A stretch of 14,826 nt of DNA, taken from the NCBI GenBank assembly GCA_900755995.1, contig CAAEIM010000140.1, forward strand, positions 1-14,826, in the 5' to 3' direction. The notes beneath the pieces were generated by a model. That model worked only from the letters and a program-made list of their open reading frames with translations, was not told where the DNA came from and did no database searches. The translations under genes and the position numbers were made by a program. The DNA is from Clostridia bacterium. GTDB lineage: Bacteria; Bacillota; Clostridia; Oscillospirales; Acutalibacteraceae. Shown here one piece after another: positions 1 to 5,963 of the stretch (within the stretch, counting starts at the first letter, position 1; every line of letters starts with the position of its first letter).

Positions 1-1641
1 AACGGTGTTCTTTTTAATAAAGAAAAGACTGAATTAATTGGGTATCCTGCAGGGAAACCGCTTACAGGATATTCAATCCCCGACAGCGTAACGAGCATTG
101 GACGTGATGCATTTAGGGGTTGTACAAGCTTGACAAGCGTAACAATCCCCGAGAGCGTAACAAGTATTGGCGAGGGAGCATTTAATGGCTGTACGAGCCT
201 TGAAAATATAAATGTTGATAACAACAATGCTGATTATACAAGTGAAAACGGTGTTCTTTTTAATAAGGATAAAACCGAGTTAGTCATATTTCCTTCTGGA
301 AAGGCTTTGACTGAGTATGTAATTCCTGACAGCGTAACAAGTATTGGCGATGAAGCATTTAGTGGCTGTACAAGCCTTGCAAGCATAACAATCCCAGATA
401 GTGTAATTGAAATTGGTGATGGTGCATTTATTGACTGTACAAGCCTTGCAAGCATAACAATCTCCGAGAGTGTAACAAGCATTGGACGTGGGGCATTTGC
501 TGGCTGTACAAGTCTGACAAGCATAACAATCCCCGATAGCGTAACAAGCATTGATAGTGGTACATTTTATGGCTGTACAAACCTTGCAAGCGTAACAATC
601 CCCGAGAGTGTAACAAGCATTGAAGATATTGCATTTTGTGGCTGTACAAGCCTTGTAAGCGTAACAATCCCCGGAAGTGTGACAAGTATTGACTATGGCA
701 CATTTAGTGGCTGTACAAGCCTTGCAAACATAACAATCCCCAACAGCGTAACAAGCATTGGTCAGACTGCATTTGCTGGCTGTACAAGCCTTGCAAGCAT
801 AACTATCCCCAATGGCGTAACGAGCATTAGACCTGGGGCATTTTCTAACTGTATAAGCCTGACAAGTGTAACAATCCCCGACAGCGTAACAACTATTGGT
901 CTGTCTGCATTTGGCGGTTGTACAAACCTAACAAGCGTGACAATCCCTGAAAGCGTAACTGAAATTTATGGTCATGCATTAGGATATATTGATATTGAAA
1001 ATAAAGTCAACGGTTTTACCATTTATGGCACAGCAGGCACAGAGGCTGAGAACTATGCTACAGAGAACGGTTTTACCTTTATTGCACTTGATAACGAAAA
1101 TTACATTCACAATGACAGCAACAGCGGCATAAGCGTAATTGCAAAGGCAGACGCAGACCTTGCGGTAAGTGAGATAACCGACGAGCAGGGCATAAGCAAT
1201 GCAAACACGCTCCTCGGCGGCACAGAAACAGTTAAAAATCTATACAATATTTCACTTACTAAAGACGGTGAAAAGGTACAGCACGAGGGTATGGCTGAAG
1301 TAAAAATTCCCTGTGACAACGAAAATGCAAAGGTATATAGAGTTGAGAACGACAATACTCTCACCGATATGAACGCAGTATATACAGACGGCAATCTTGT
1401 GTTCCATACAGAGCATTTCAGCCTGTATATTGTGGCTGAGCAAAGCGATAAAATGTTCGGCGACATAAATACCGACGGCAAGGTTGATGTAACAGACGTT
1501 ACTGCATTGCAGAACCTTTTGGCAAAATCAGCCGATATATTAAAAAATCCTGAGTTTGATCTGAACGGCGACGGCAAGGTAAACGTTGTAGATGTTACAT
1601 ATCTTCAGCAGTATTTAGCAGGCACATTTGTTAAGTTATAA
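1..1641 (+). CDS. BspA-type leucine-rich-repeat protein with C-terminal dockerin (5' partial)
   Basis: The reading frame is open from base 1 and has no start in the window, so this is the last 546 residues of a longer surface or secreted protein. Twelve repeats of about 23 residues with the pattern IPxSVTSIGxxAFxGCTSL match the LRR_5/BspA (Treponema pallidum-like) family, in which such repeats mediate binding. An insert with the pattern NGVLFNKxKTEL..P.GK.LT.Y occurs at residues 1-22 and again near residue 83. A beta-rich domain of unknown role follows (residues about 360-480). Residues 486-542 form a type I dockerin: two calcium loops (GDINTDGKVDVTDV and LNGDGKVNVVDV), each followed by a helix. 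Dockerins bind cohesins on scaffoldins, so this protein should be attached to a cell-surface complex, though it shows no catalytic domain here. A TTG at 130 is an unlikely start because the repeats run upstream of it. Its ligand is unknown. Confidence 0.9.
   Translation, partial: NGVLFNKEKTELIGYPAGKPLTGYSIPDSVTSIGRDAFRGCTSLTSVTIPESVTSIGEGAFNGCTSLENINVDNNNADYTSENGVLFNKDKTELVIFPSGKALTEYVIPDSVTSIGDEAFSGCTSLASITIPDSVIEIGDGAFIDCTSLASITISESVTSIGRGAFAGCTSLTSITIPDSVTSIDSGTFYGCTNLASVTIPESVTSIEDIAFCGCTSLVSVTIPGSVTSIDYGTFSGCTSLANITIPNSVTSIGQTAFAGCTSLASITIPNGVTSIRPGAFSNCISLTSVTIPDSVTTIGLSAFGGCTNLTSVTIPESVTEIYGHALGYIDIENKVNGFTIYGTAGTEAENYATENGFTFIALDNENYIHNDSNSGISVIAKADADLAVSEITDEQGISNANTLLGGTETVKNLYNISLTKDGEKVQHEGMAEVKIPCDNENAKVYRVENDNTLTDMNAVYTDGNLVFHTEHFSLYIVAEQSDKMFGDINTDGKVDVTDVTALQNLLAKSADILKNPEFDLNGDGKVNVVDVTYLQQYLAGTFVKL
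70..1011 (+). repeat. 69-bp tandem repeats encoding LRR units
   Basis: The IP codons of successive units lie at 76, 145, 322, 391, 460, 529, 598, 667, 736, 805, 874 and 943, an exact 69-bp period except for one 177-bp interval that carries the NGVLFNK insert. Units share long stretches such as aagcgtaacaatcccc. Units 1 and 3 are 246 bp apart and both follow an NGVLFNK insert (bases 1 and 247), so a 246-bp higher-order repeat lies on top of the 69-bp one. Confidence 0.9.
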
Positions 1642-1686
1642 TATAATAAAATGAGGGTGAAAGTTTTTGCTTTTTTTATAAAAACA

Positions 1687-1709
1687 GGCGGCAGTGTTTA
1701 ACTGCCGCC
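1687..1709. terminator. GC-rich hairpin after the LRR gene, weak terminator
   Basis: A perfect 9-bp stem (ggcggcagt/actgccgcc) with a 5-nt loop lies 45 bases after the LRR stop codon. On the plus strand it is followed by tcggcttg, not a T run. On the minus strand it is followed by tgttttt. It may end transcription from the right better than from the left, or it may be a decayed bidirectional terminator. Confidence 0.4.
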
Positions 1710-1719
1710 TCGGCTTGTA

Positions 1720-1790
1720 GAAAAAGTACATTTCGTTATGTAATATGCACAAAAGGAACATCCGGATTGGGGAACCCCTGACGAGGTTTT
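1720..1790 (+). repeat. Dispersed repeat copy A
   Basis: Beginning gaaaaagtacatttc, this segment matches the reverse complement of 4316-4390. The first 15 bases are identical, then about 18 of 21 match, then comes a diverged 12-base part, then ttggggaacccc and cgagg are shared again. It starts 10 bases after a gene-end hairpin, as copy B does on the other strand. It shows no coding capacity. Confidence 0.8.
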
Positions 1791-1830
1791 TAGCCCGAGA
1801 AGGTAGTATGGAATTAATTCAAAATTTTTT

Positions 1831-1902
1831 ATGCCCGAAAATCACTTTTATTTGATACTAACTGAAAAAGTTATTTCCTTAACAAGAGTGATTTTCGGGC
1901 AT
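1831..1902. repeat. 16-bp perfect inverted repeat around a 40-bp core
   Basis: The arms atgcccgaaaatcact (1831-1846) and its exact complement (1887-1902) enclose 40 AT-rich bases. Three further T follow the right arm, so as RNA it could form a long-looped terminator on the plus strand. A remnant of a small non-autonomous mobile element is another option, but no clear target-site duplication is visible. Confidence 0.65.
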
Positions 1903-2012
1903 TTTAAGCTTGGTATAAGCAAGACTGTCTGCTCGTATAAGTGCAGCCCACCGGCAGCCAGCCCACTGGCTGCTTCAAAACTGTCCTTATAAAATTTGTG
2001 AAAATTGTCTAT

Positions 2013-2040
2013 TTCAAAGATGACACATTTGCTGTATAAT
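2013..2040 (+). promoter_or_regulatory. Probable promoter of the kinase/ECF/radical SAM operon
   Basis: A perfect TATAAT lies at 2035-2040. The best -35 match is TTCAAA (2013-2018), 4 of 6 to consensus with a 16-bp spacer. It would give a leader of about 45 bases before the kinase start. The -10 box is convincing, the -35 box weak. Confidence 0.5.
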
Positions 2041-2091
2041 GTGTTCATCACAAGATAATTGTTGAACCGTTCATAATTTTTGAGGCGTGAT

Positions 2092-2946
2092 ATGATGACA
2101 AAAAAAGCTGTTTTAATAAACGACCTTTCAGGTCTTGGGAAATGCTCGCTGACAGCGGCAATTCCTGTTCTCTCAGTTATGGGTATTCAGGCGTGTCCAA
2201 TGCCTACCGCAGTGCTTACAAATCAAACGGGATTTAAAAGCTTTTACTGCAATGACTGCACAGACAAGCTCGATTATTATAAAGAGGAATGGAAAAAGCT
2301 GGGGTTTCAGCCTGACGGCATTTACACGGGCTTTTTATCAAGCGAACAGCAGGTTGATAAAATACTCGACTTCATAAACAGCTTTATTAGCAAAAAAACG
2401 CTTGTACTTGTGGACCCTGTTATGGGCGACGGCGGCAGAACCTACAGTCTTTTTACCGACGCTCTTGCCCGTAAAATGAAGCAGCTTGTGGCTGCGGCTG
2501 ATGTAATAACGCCAAATTTGACGGAATGTTGTATCCTTTGCGATGTTGATTATTCTGAATTTATAAACAAAACCTATTCACCCTTACTTATTGAAAAAAT
2601 TGCCGAGCTTGGCAGGAAGCTGCTTAAAAGCTACGGACTAAAATTCGTTATAATCACAGGAATTGAGAGCAGGGATACAAACAAAATACCGCAGATTAAT
2701 AATATGGTTGTGTCTGACGATGAGGTGTTTTGCGTAAGCGGTGAAAAAATAGGCGGCAGCTATTCAGGTACGGGAGATTTGTTTGCATCTGTTATTTTTT
2801 CGGGACTATTAAGAGGAGATAACATCACAAATTCCGTAAAGCTTGCGGTAAAATTTATTGAAGCCTCACTGCGTGATACTGTTGAATTGTATATTGACCG
2901 CAACGAAGGCATTGAATTTGAAAAACATTTAAGTTTACTTTTGTGA
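2092..2946 (+). CDS. Pyridoxal/pyridoxamine kinase-like protein (PdxK/PdxY family)
   Basis: This 284-residue protein of the ribokinase superfamily should phosphorylate the 5' hydroxyl of B6 vitamers in the cytoplasm, the salvage step to pyridoxal phosphate. Seen in the sequence: the N-terminal NDLSGLGKCS substrate and fold motif (residues 10-19), VDPVMGDGG (107-115), ITPNLTE (139-145), and the anion hole and catalytic-base motif SGTGDLFAS (225-233) with Asp229. Length is normal for the family (about 280). The ATG at 2092 is chosen because a gagg motif (2082-2085) precedes it by 6 bases; an ATG at 2095 and a TTG at 2080 are possible. The next gene starts 9 bases after its TGA stop, so it heads an operon. 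Related kinases act on hydroxymethylpyrimidine, so the exact vitamin is inferred, not shown. Confidence 0.85.
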   Translation: MMTKKAVLINDLSGLGKCSLTAAIPVLSVMGIQACPMPTAVLTNQTGFKSFYCNDCTDKLDYYKEEWKKLGFQPDGIYTGFLSSEQQVDKILDFINSFISKKTLVLVDPVMGDGGRTYSLFTDALARKMKQLVAAADVITPNLTECCILCDVDYSEFINKTYSPLLIEKIAELGRKLLKSYGLKFVIITGIESRDTNKIPQINNMVVSDDEVFCVSGEKIGGSYSGTGDLFASVIFSGLLRGDNITNSVKLAVKFIEASLRDTVELYIDRNEGIEFEKHLSLLL

Positions 2947-2955
2947 GGGAGAAAT

Positions 2956-3510
2956 ATGGCATCAAATACACTATCAAAATCTAAATCAAAAATTAATGTA
3001 AAGCTGATTGCGGTTACGGCTATGTGCGCCGCACTTGTAACCGTTACCACGGCTTTTATCAAGATTCCGTCAATGTTCGGATATACTCACGCAGGTGATT
3101 CAATGATATATCTTGCGTCAAGTATTCTTCCGGGGCCTTACGGTATTATCGCTTCTTCAATAGGCGGTGCGCTTGCCGACCTGATTTCAGGCTATCCTCA
3201 GTGGGCAATTCCAACCGCTATAATAAAGGCTATGAATGCAGTTCCGTTTATTCTTTGCAGAAGAATAATGAAAAAGCGTGACAAGGATAACAAAATAATA
3301 AATTGGTCATCGCTTTTAATGCTGATTCCTACAACTATTGTTACGGTAGGCGGCTACTTTGTGGCTAACGGACTTATGTACGGCTTTGAGGGAGCAGTTG
3401 CGGAGCTGGCAACCTGGTGGTTACAGCCGGGTGTGGGTGCATTAATATTTATTGCACTTGGATTTGCACTTGACAGAATTGATTTTAAGAAAAAGCTTTC
3501 ATTAAAATAA
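2956..3510 (+). CDS. ECF transporter S component, possibly for vitamin B6
   Basis: A 184-residue integral membrane protein with about five to six hydrophobic segments. The central part, GYTHAGDSMIYLASSILPG (residues 42-60) followed by GGALADLISGY and a conserved PTAIIKA stretch (86-92), is the pattern of the substrate-binding S subunits of energy-coupling-factor vitamin transporters. The N-terminal helix has small residues in an A-rich face (AVTAMCAALV) of the kind that contacts EcfT. A strong gaggga ribosome site sits 5 bases before the ATG. No EcfA or EcfT gene is in the window, so it would share a module encoded elsewhere. Translation downstream of a B6-type kinase suggests a PdxU-like role in pyridoxine uptake; that is an inference from context. 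I also recall a family of small membrane proteins (TIGR04002) paired with radical SAM proteins of this type, which fits the next gene. Confidence 0.8.
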   Translation: MASNTLSKSKSKINVKLIAVTAMCAALVTVTTAFIKIPSMFGYTHAGDSMIYLASSILPGPYGIIASSIGGALADLISGYPQWAIPTAIIKAMNAVPFILCRRIMKKRDKDNKIINWSSLLMLIPTTIVTVGGYFVANGLMYGFEGAVAELATWWLQPGVGALIFIALGFALDRIDFKKKLSLK

Positions 3511-3523
3511 GGGAGAAACAATA

Positions 3524-4126
3524 ATGGCTGACATACTTTATGTTTATAAAACATCAATATACGCTAATCTTACTAACAAATGCCCCTGCAGATGTACATT
3601 TTGTATTCGCAATAACACTGACGCTATAGGCAATGCAGAAACGCTCTGGCATAAAAAAGATCCGAGCATTGAAGAAATCAAAAAGGCTGTGGATGATTTT
3701 GACTTTACAGGCTACAGCGAGCTTGTATTCTGCGGATACGGTGAGCCTACAAACGCTCTTGATAACCTCATAGCTACAGCCGAATATGTCAGGAAAAAGC
3801 ACCCCGACATTGAGCTTAGACTCAATACTAACGGTTTGGGTGACCTTATCAACAAAAAACCGATTGCAGAGCTTTTGTCAAAGTATATTGACTCGGTATC
3901 AATCAGCCTCAACACCTGTTCATCGGAAAAATATGACGAGGTTTGCAGACCTGTATATAAAAATGCGTATGAATCAATGCTCAAATTTGCGGCTGACGCT
4001 AAAAAATACTTTGGGCATACTCAATTTTCAATAGTTGACTCAATCCCCGAGGAGGACATCAAGGCTTGCCAAAAAATAGCCGATGATATGGGCATTTATC
4101 TCAAAATCAGAAAATACTCTGCATAA
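3524..4126 (+). CDS. Small radical SAM protein of unknown substrate (TIGR04100-like)
   Basis: This 200-residue protein has the radical SAM cluster motif CxxxCxxC at Cys20, Cys24 and Cys27 (CPCRCTFC, with an extra Cys22 inside it), the SAM-binding GYGEP motif (residues 71-75), and later strands RLNTNG (99-104) and SISLN (126-130). It is short: only the partial barrel core is present, with no SPASM or second cluster domain. It starts 13 bases after the ECF gene behind a clear gggag site (3511-3515), and a terminator follows directly, so it is the last gene of the operon. It resembles the small radical SAM proteins annotated as TatD-associated or TIGR04100, whose reactions I do not know. Possible roles include modifying a vitamin or activating a partner; nothing in the sequence decides this. 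Confidence 0.85.
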   Translation: MADILYVYKTSIYANLTNKCPCRCTFCIRNNTDAIGNAETLWHKKDPSIEEIKKAVDDFDFTGYSELVFCGYGEPTNALDNLIATAEYVRKKHPDIELRLNTNGLGDLINKKPIAELLSKYIDSVSISLNTCSSEKYDEVCRPVYKNAYESMLKFAADAKKYFGHTQFSIVDSIPEEDIKACQKIADDMGIYLKIRKYSA

Positions 4127-4127
4127 A

Positions 4128-4163
4128 AAACAGCCTGACAACTTTACTGCTGTCAGGCTGTTT
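4128..4163 (+). terminator. Terminator of the kinase/ECF/radical SAM operon
   Basis: A 13-bp perfect stem (aaacagcctgaca/tgtcaggctgttt) with a 10-nt loop starts 2 bases after the radical SAM stop codon. The T tail is short (ttt, inside the stem). The A-rich left side means it may also act from the other strand. Confidence 0.75.
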
Positions 4164-4197
4164 CAGTCTGTCGATAAACTATTTTGCGGTAGCAAAA
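4158..4197 (+). repeat. Post-terminator repeat copy C1
   Basis: Starting in the 3' arm of the terminator, this 40-base segment matches 14737-14776 with only about six differences including two single-base gaps. The shared core contains cgataaa and ttttgcgg(t/c)agcaaaa. The end is a 6-bp hairpin (ttttgc/gcaaaa) with a 4-base loop whose only difference between copies is in the loop. Confidence 0.75.
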
Positions 4198-4392
4198 TAA
4201 CTAAAAGTTTTCGCCCGCCTTTTTCAAAAGGCGGTGGGGTGGAGGGGCAAAGTCCCGCCATTGCTTGAATCAGCGCAGGAGGGGGAGAAAAACAGTCCGG
4301 TGGACTGTTTTTCGTGGGGAACCCTCGCCGGGGGTTCCCCAAGCTTAACTGCTTCTTTTGTGCATATTGCTTAATGAAATGTACTTTTTCTT
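4198..4392. repeat. Hairpin-rich, GC-biased mosaic between converging genes
   Basis: Three perfect hairpins follow one another: ccgcctttt/aaaaggcgg (4215-4234), aaaaacagtcc/ggactgttttt with a 3-base loop (4288-4312), and ggggaaccc/gggttcccc (4316-4340). Between the first two lies a G-rich run on the plus strand (4230-4247). The last hairpin and the bases to 4390 form dispersed repeat copy B on the minus strand. No reading frame is credible. The composition is unlike the AT-rich spacers elsewhere in the window. Confidence 0.7.
4316..4390 (-). repeat. Dispersed repeat copy B
   Basis: Read on the minus strand this begins gaaaaagtacatttc and matches 1720-1790 (see copy A). It begins 2 bases beyond the terminator of the NSS transporter gene, so copy A and copy B both sit just downstream of a plus- or minus-strand gene end in the same relative orientation. 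Confidence 0.8.
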
Positions 4393-4436
4393 AAAACTGA
4401 AGGCTGTCTGAATAAAAATCAGACAGCCTCAGTTTT
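4393..4436 (-). terminator. Terminator of the NSS transporter gene
   Basis: An 18-bp stem with one bulged base (arms 4393-4411 and 4419-4436, loop 4412-4418) starts at the stop codon of the minus-strand transporter gene. On the minus strand it is followed by aag and is flanked by cagtttt inside the stem; the A/T-rich ends make it potentially bidirectional. Confidence 0.75.
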
Positions 4437-5791
4437 TATAATTTAATAATTCCAAGTTGAGAAAGAATAGAGGACAATAAAATAATAACCAGACATACCG
4501 GAGCAACGTATTTAATCATTACGTTAAATAAGCCTTTTCTTTTAAAGGTTTCACCGTTGCGTGTGATTTCATCGGTAATTGTCTTTGGTTTGATAACCCA
4601 GCCAATGAGAATACAGGTAAACAAAGCTACAATCGGCATAAGAATGTTATTGCTGAGAAAATCAAAGAACGTCAGAATATCCATTCCGAAAATTTTTACG
4701 TCAGACCAAACCCCGTTTCCGAGTGATGACGGAATACCCATAGCAAGGCAAATGCCGATAACGATAAGGCAGCTCCATCCTCTTGAAATATGGAACTTAT
4801 CCATAATAGATGAAACTATGGCTTCCATAATTGAAATTGCGCTTGTTATGGCGGCAAAGAATACAAGTACAAAGAACAACATACCTACGATACTGCCGCC
4901 GAGCATTTTGTCAAATACCTTAGGGAGCGTCATAAACATAAGTCCAGGTCCCTGCGAGGAAAGTCCTGCTTCTCCGCTGAATACATAAACGGCAGGAACA
5001 ATCATAAGACCTGCAAGCAGAGCAACTGCCGAGTCAAAAATCTCAATCTGGTTTACGGATTTTGTAAGGTTTACCTCGTTCTTTGTATATGAACCGTAGG
5101 TTATCATAATACCCATTGCAATACTCATTGAGTAGAAAAGCTGTCCTAATGCACCGGCAACCGTACCAATAGAAAATTTACTGAAATCAGGCACAAGGTA
5201 GTAGGCTAAGCCCTCAAGTGCATTAGGCAGTGTGAGAGCATAAATAGAAATGCCTATTGTAAGAAGAATAAGTAGGGGCATAAGGAATTTGCTAATCGTT
5301 TCAATTCCTTTTTGAACTCCCAATAAAATAACAAACACGCTTATTCCCATAAATATAAGGAAGAAGATGAGAGGTGACCACGGATTACTTATAAAGTCGG
5401 AAAAATATGTATCTCCTGCTGCCTGAGAAACCAAGCCCTGGGCATATACAGTAACATATTTTGTAACCCAACCGCCTATTACACAGTAATAAGGGCAAAT
5501 TATTATTGGAACTATGATAGCCAGTATGCCGAGAAAACCGAATTTGTTGTTCAACTTTTTGTAAGCCAGCACAGGACTGAGCTTTGTTTTTCTGCCTATA
5601 GCAATTTCAGCGGAAAGCAGTGCAAAACCAAAGGTTACGGCTAATATCAGATAAACAAAAATAAAAATACCTCCGCCGTACTGAGCAGCAAGATAGGGAA
5701 AGCGCCAAATGTTTCCAAGTCCTACCGCACTTCCTGCCGCAGCAAATACAAAGCCTAAGCTGCCGGAAAATGAACTTCGTTTCTTTTCCAT
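4436..5791 (-). CDS. Sodium-dependent transporter, NSS family (SNF), 11 helices
   Basis: This 451-residue inner-membrane protein belongs to the neurotransmitter:sodium symporter family, which imports amino acids or related compounds with Na+. The TM1 signature GSAVGLGNIWRFPYLAA (residues 20-36), the TM3 tyrosine pair YY (101-102), the TM6 region FYSMSIAMGIMITYGSY (219-235) and the TM8 sodium-site stretch AAITSAIS (313-320) are all present. The length and the end after an eleventh hydrophobic segment fit the short 11-helix bacterial branch (MhsT is about 450 residues) and not the 12-helix LeuT form. The start is supported by a gaggga site in cgagggataaaaat before the ATG. It stands alone, with its own promoter and terminator, converging on the kinase operon. 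The substrate cannot be told from sequence; hydrophobic amino acids are a family-based guess. Confidence 0.92.
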   Translation of the reverse strand: MEKKRSSFSGSLGFVFAAAGSAVGLGNIWRFPYLAAQYGGGIFIFVYLILAVTFGFALLSAEIAIGRKTKLSPVLAYKKLNNKFGFLGILAIIVPIIICPYYCVIGGWVTKYVTVYAQGLVSQAAGDTYFSDFISNPWSPLIFFLIFMGISVFVILLGVQKGIETISKFLMPLLILLTIGISIYALTLPNALEGLAYYLVPDFSKFSIGTVAGALGQLFYSMSIAMGIMITYGSYTKNEVNLTKSVNQIEIFDSAVALLAGLMIVPAVYVFSGEAGLSSQGPGLMFMTLPKVFDKMLGGSIVGMLFFVLVFFAAITSAISIMEAIVSSIMDKFHISRGWSCLIVIGICLAMGIPSSLGNGVWSDVKIFGMDILTFFDFLSNNILMPIVALFTCILIGWVIKPKTITDEITRNGETFKRKGLFNVMIKYVAPVCLVIILLSSILSQLGIIKL

Positions 5792-5824
5792 ATTTTTATC
5801 CCTCGTTTTAAAGTATTTTTCACA

Positions 5825-5853
5825 ATTATACCATATTATTACAGATAAAACAA
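5825..5853 (-). promoter_or_regulatory. Promoter of the NSS transporter gene
   Basis: On the minus strand TTGTTT (5853-5848) and TATAAT (5830-5825) are separated by exactly 17 bases, a near-consensus sigma-A promoter about 35 bases before the ATG. Confidence 0.75.
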
Positions 5854-5886
5854 TACATAAAGCGATTTGATTTGATAAACATTACA

Positions 5887-5917
5887 TAAAAACGGCTGTC
5901 AAAATTAATTGACAGCC
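5887..5917 (-). terminator. Terminator of the PflX-like gene
   Basis: A perfect 9-bp stem ggctgtcaa/ttgacagcc (5909-5917 and 5894-5902, 6-base loop) is followed on the minus strand by gttttta. It lies 40 bases after the stop codon of the minus-strand radical SAM gene. Confidence 0.85.
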
Positions 5918-5935
5918 AAGTTAAGCAAGATTAAA

Positions 5936-5963
5936 TTTATAGTTAAAAGTTTATAGTTAAAAG
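5936..5963. repeat. Tandem 14-bp duplication over a stop codon
   Basis: The unit tttatagttaaaag occurs twice head to tail (5936-5949 and 5950-5963). The second copy contains the TAA stop (minus strand, 5957-5959) of the PflX-like gene and the last Phe codon. Confidence 0.9.

Larger units (their letters stand above)
1642..2091. other. Intergenic region with repeats and a promoter, no convincing gene
   Basis: This 450-base stretch holds, in order, a T-rich run and GC-rich hairpin (1687-1709), dispersed repeat copy A (1720-1790), a 16-bp inverted repeat (1831-1902), a GC-rich hairpin with arms 1954-1961 and 1966-1973, and the promoter of the following operon. A 67-codon frame on the minus strand (2051-1848) has no ribosome binding site and overlaps both the inverted repeat and the promoter, so I do not call it a gene. 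Confidence 0.6.

Noticed and set aside
70..1011. CRISPR-like regular repeats
   Set aside because: The 69-bp units are contiguous coding repeats of an LRR protein, without unique spacers.
1848..2051. 67-codon minus-strand frame in the spacer before the kinase operon
   Set aside because: It has no ribosome binding site, its 3' end is one arm of the inverted repeat, and it overlaps the operon promoter. I recognise no family.
4083..4268. 61-codon plus-strand frame running out of the radical SAM gene
   Set aside because: It crosses the operon terminator and repeat C1 and has no ribosome site or family.
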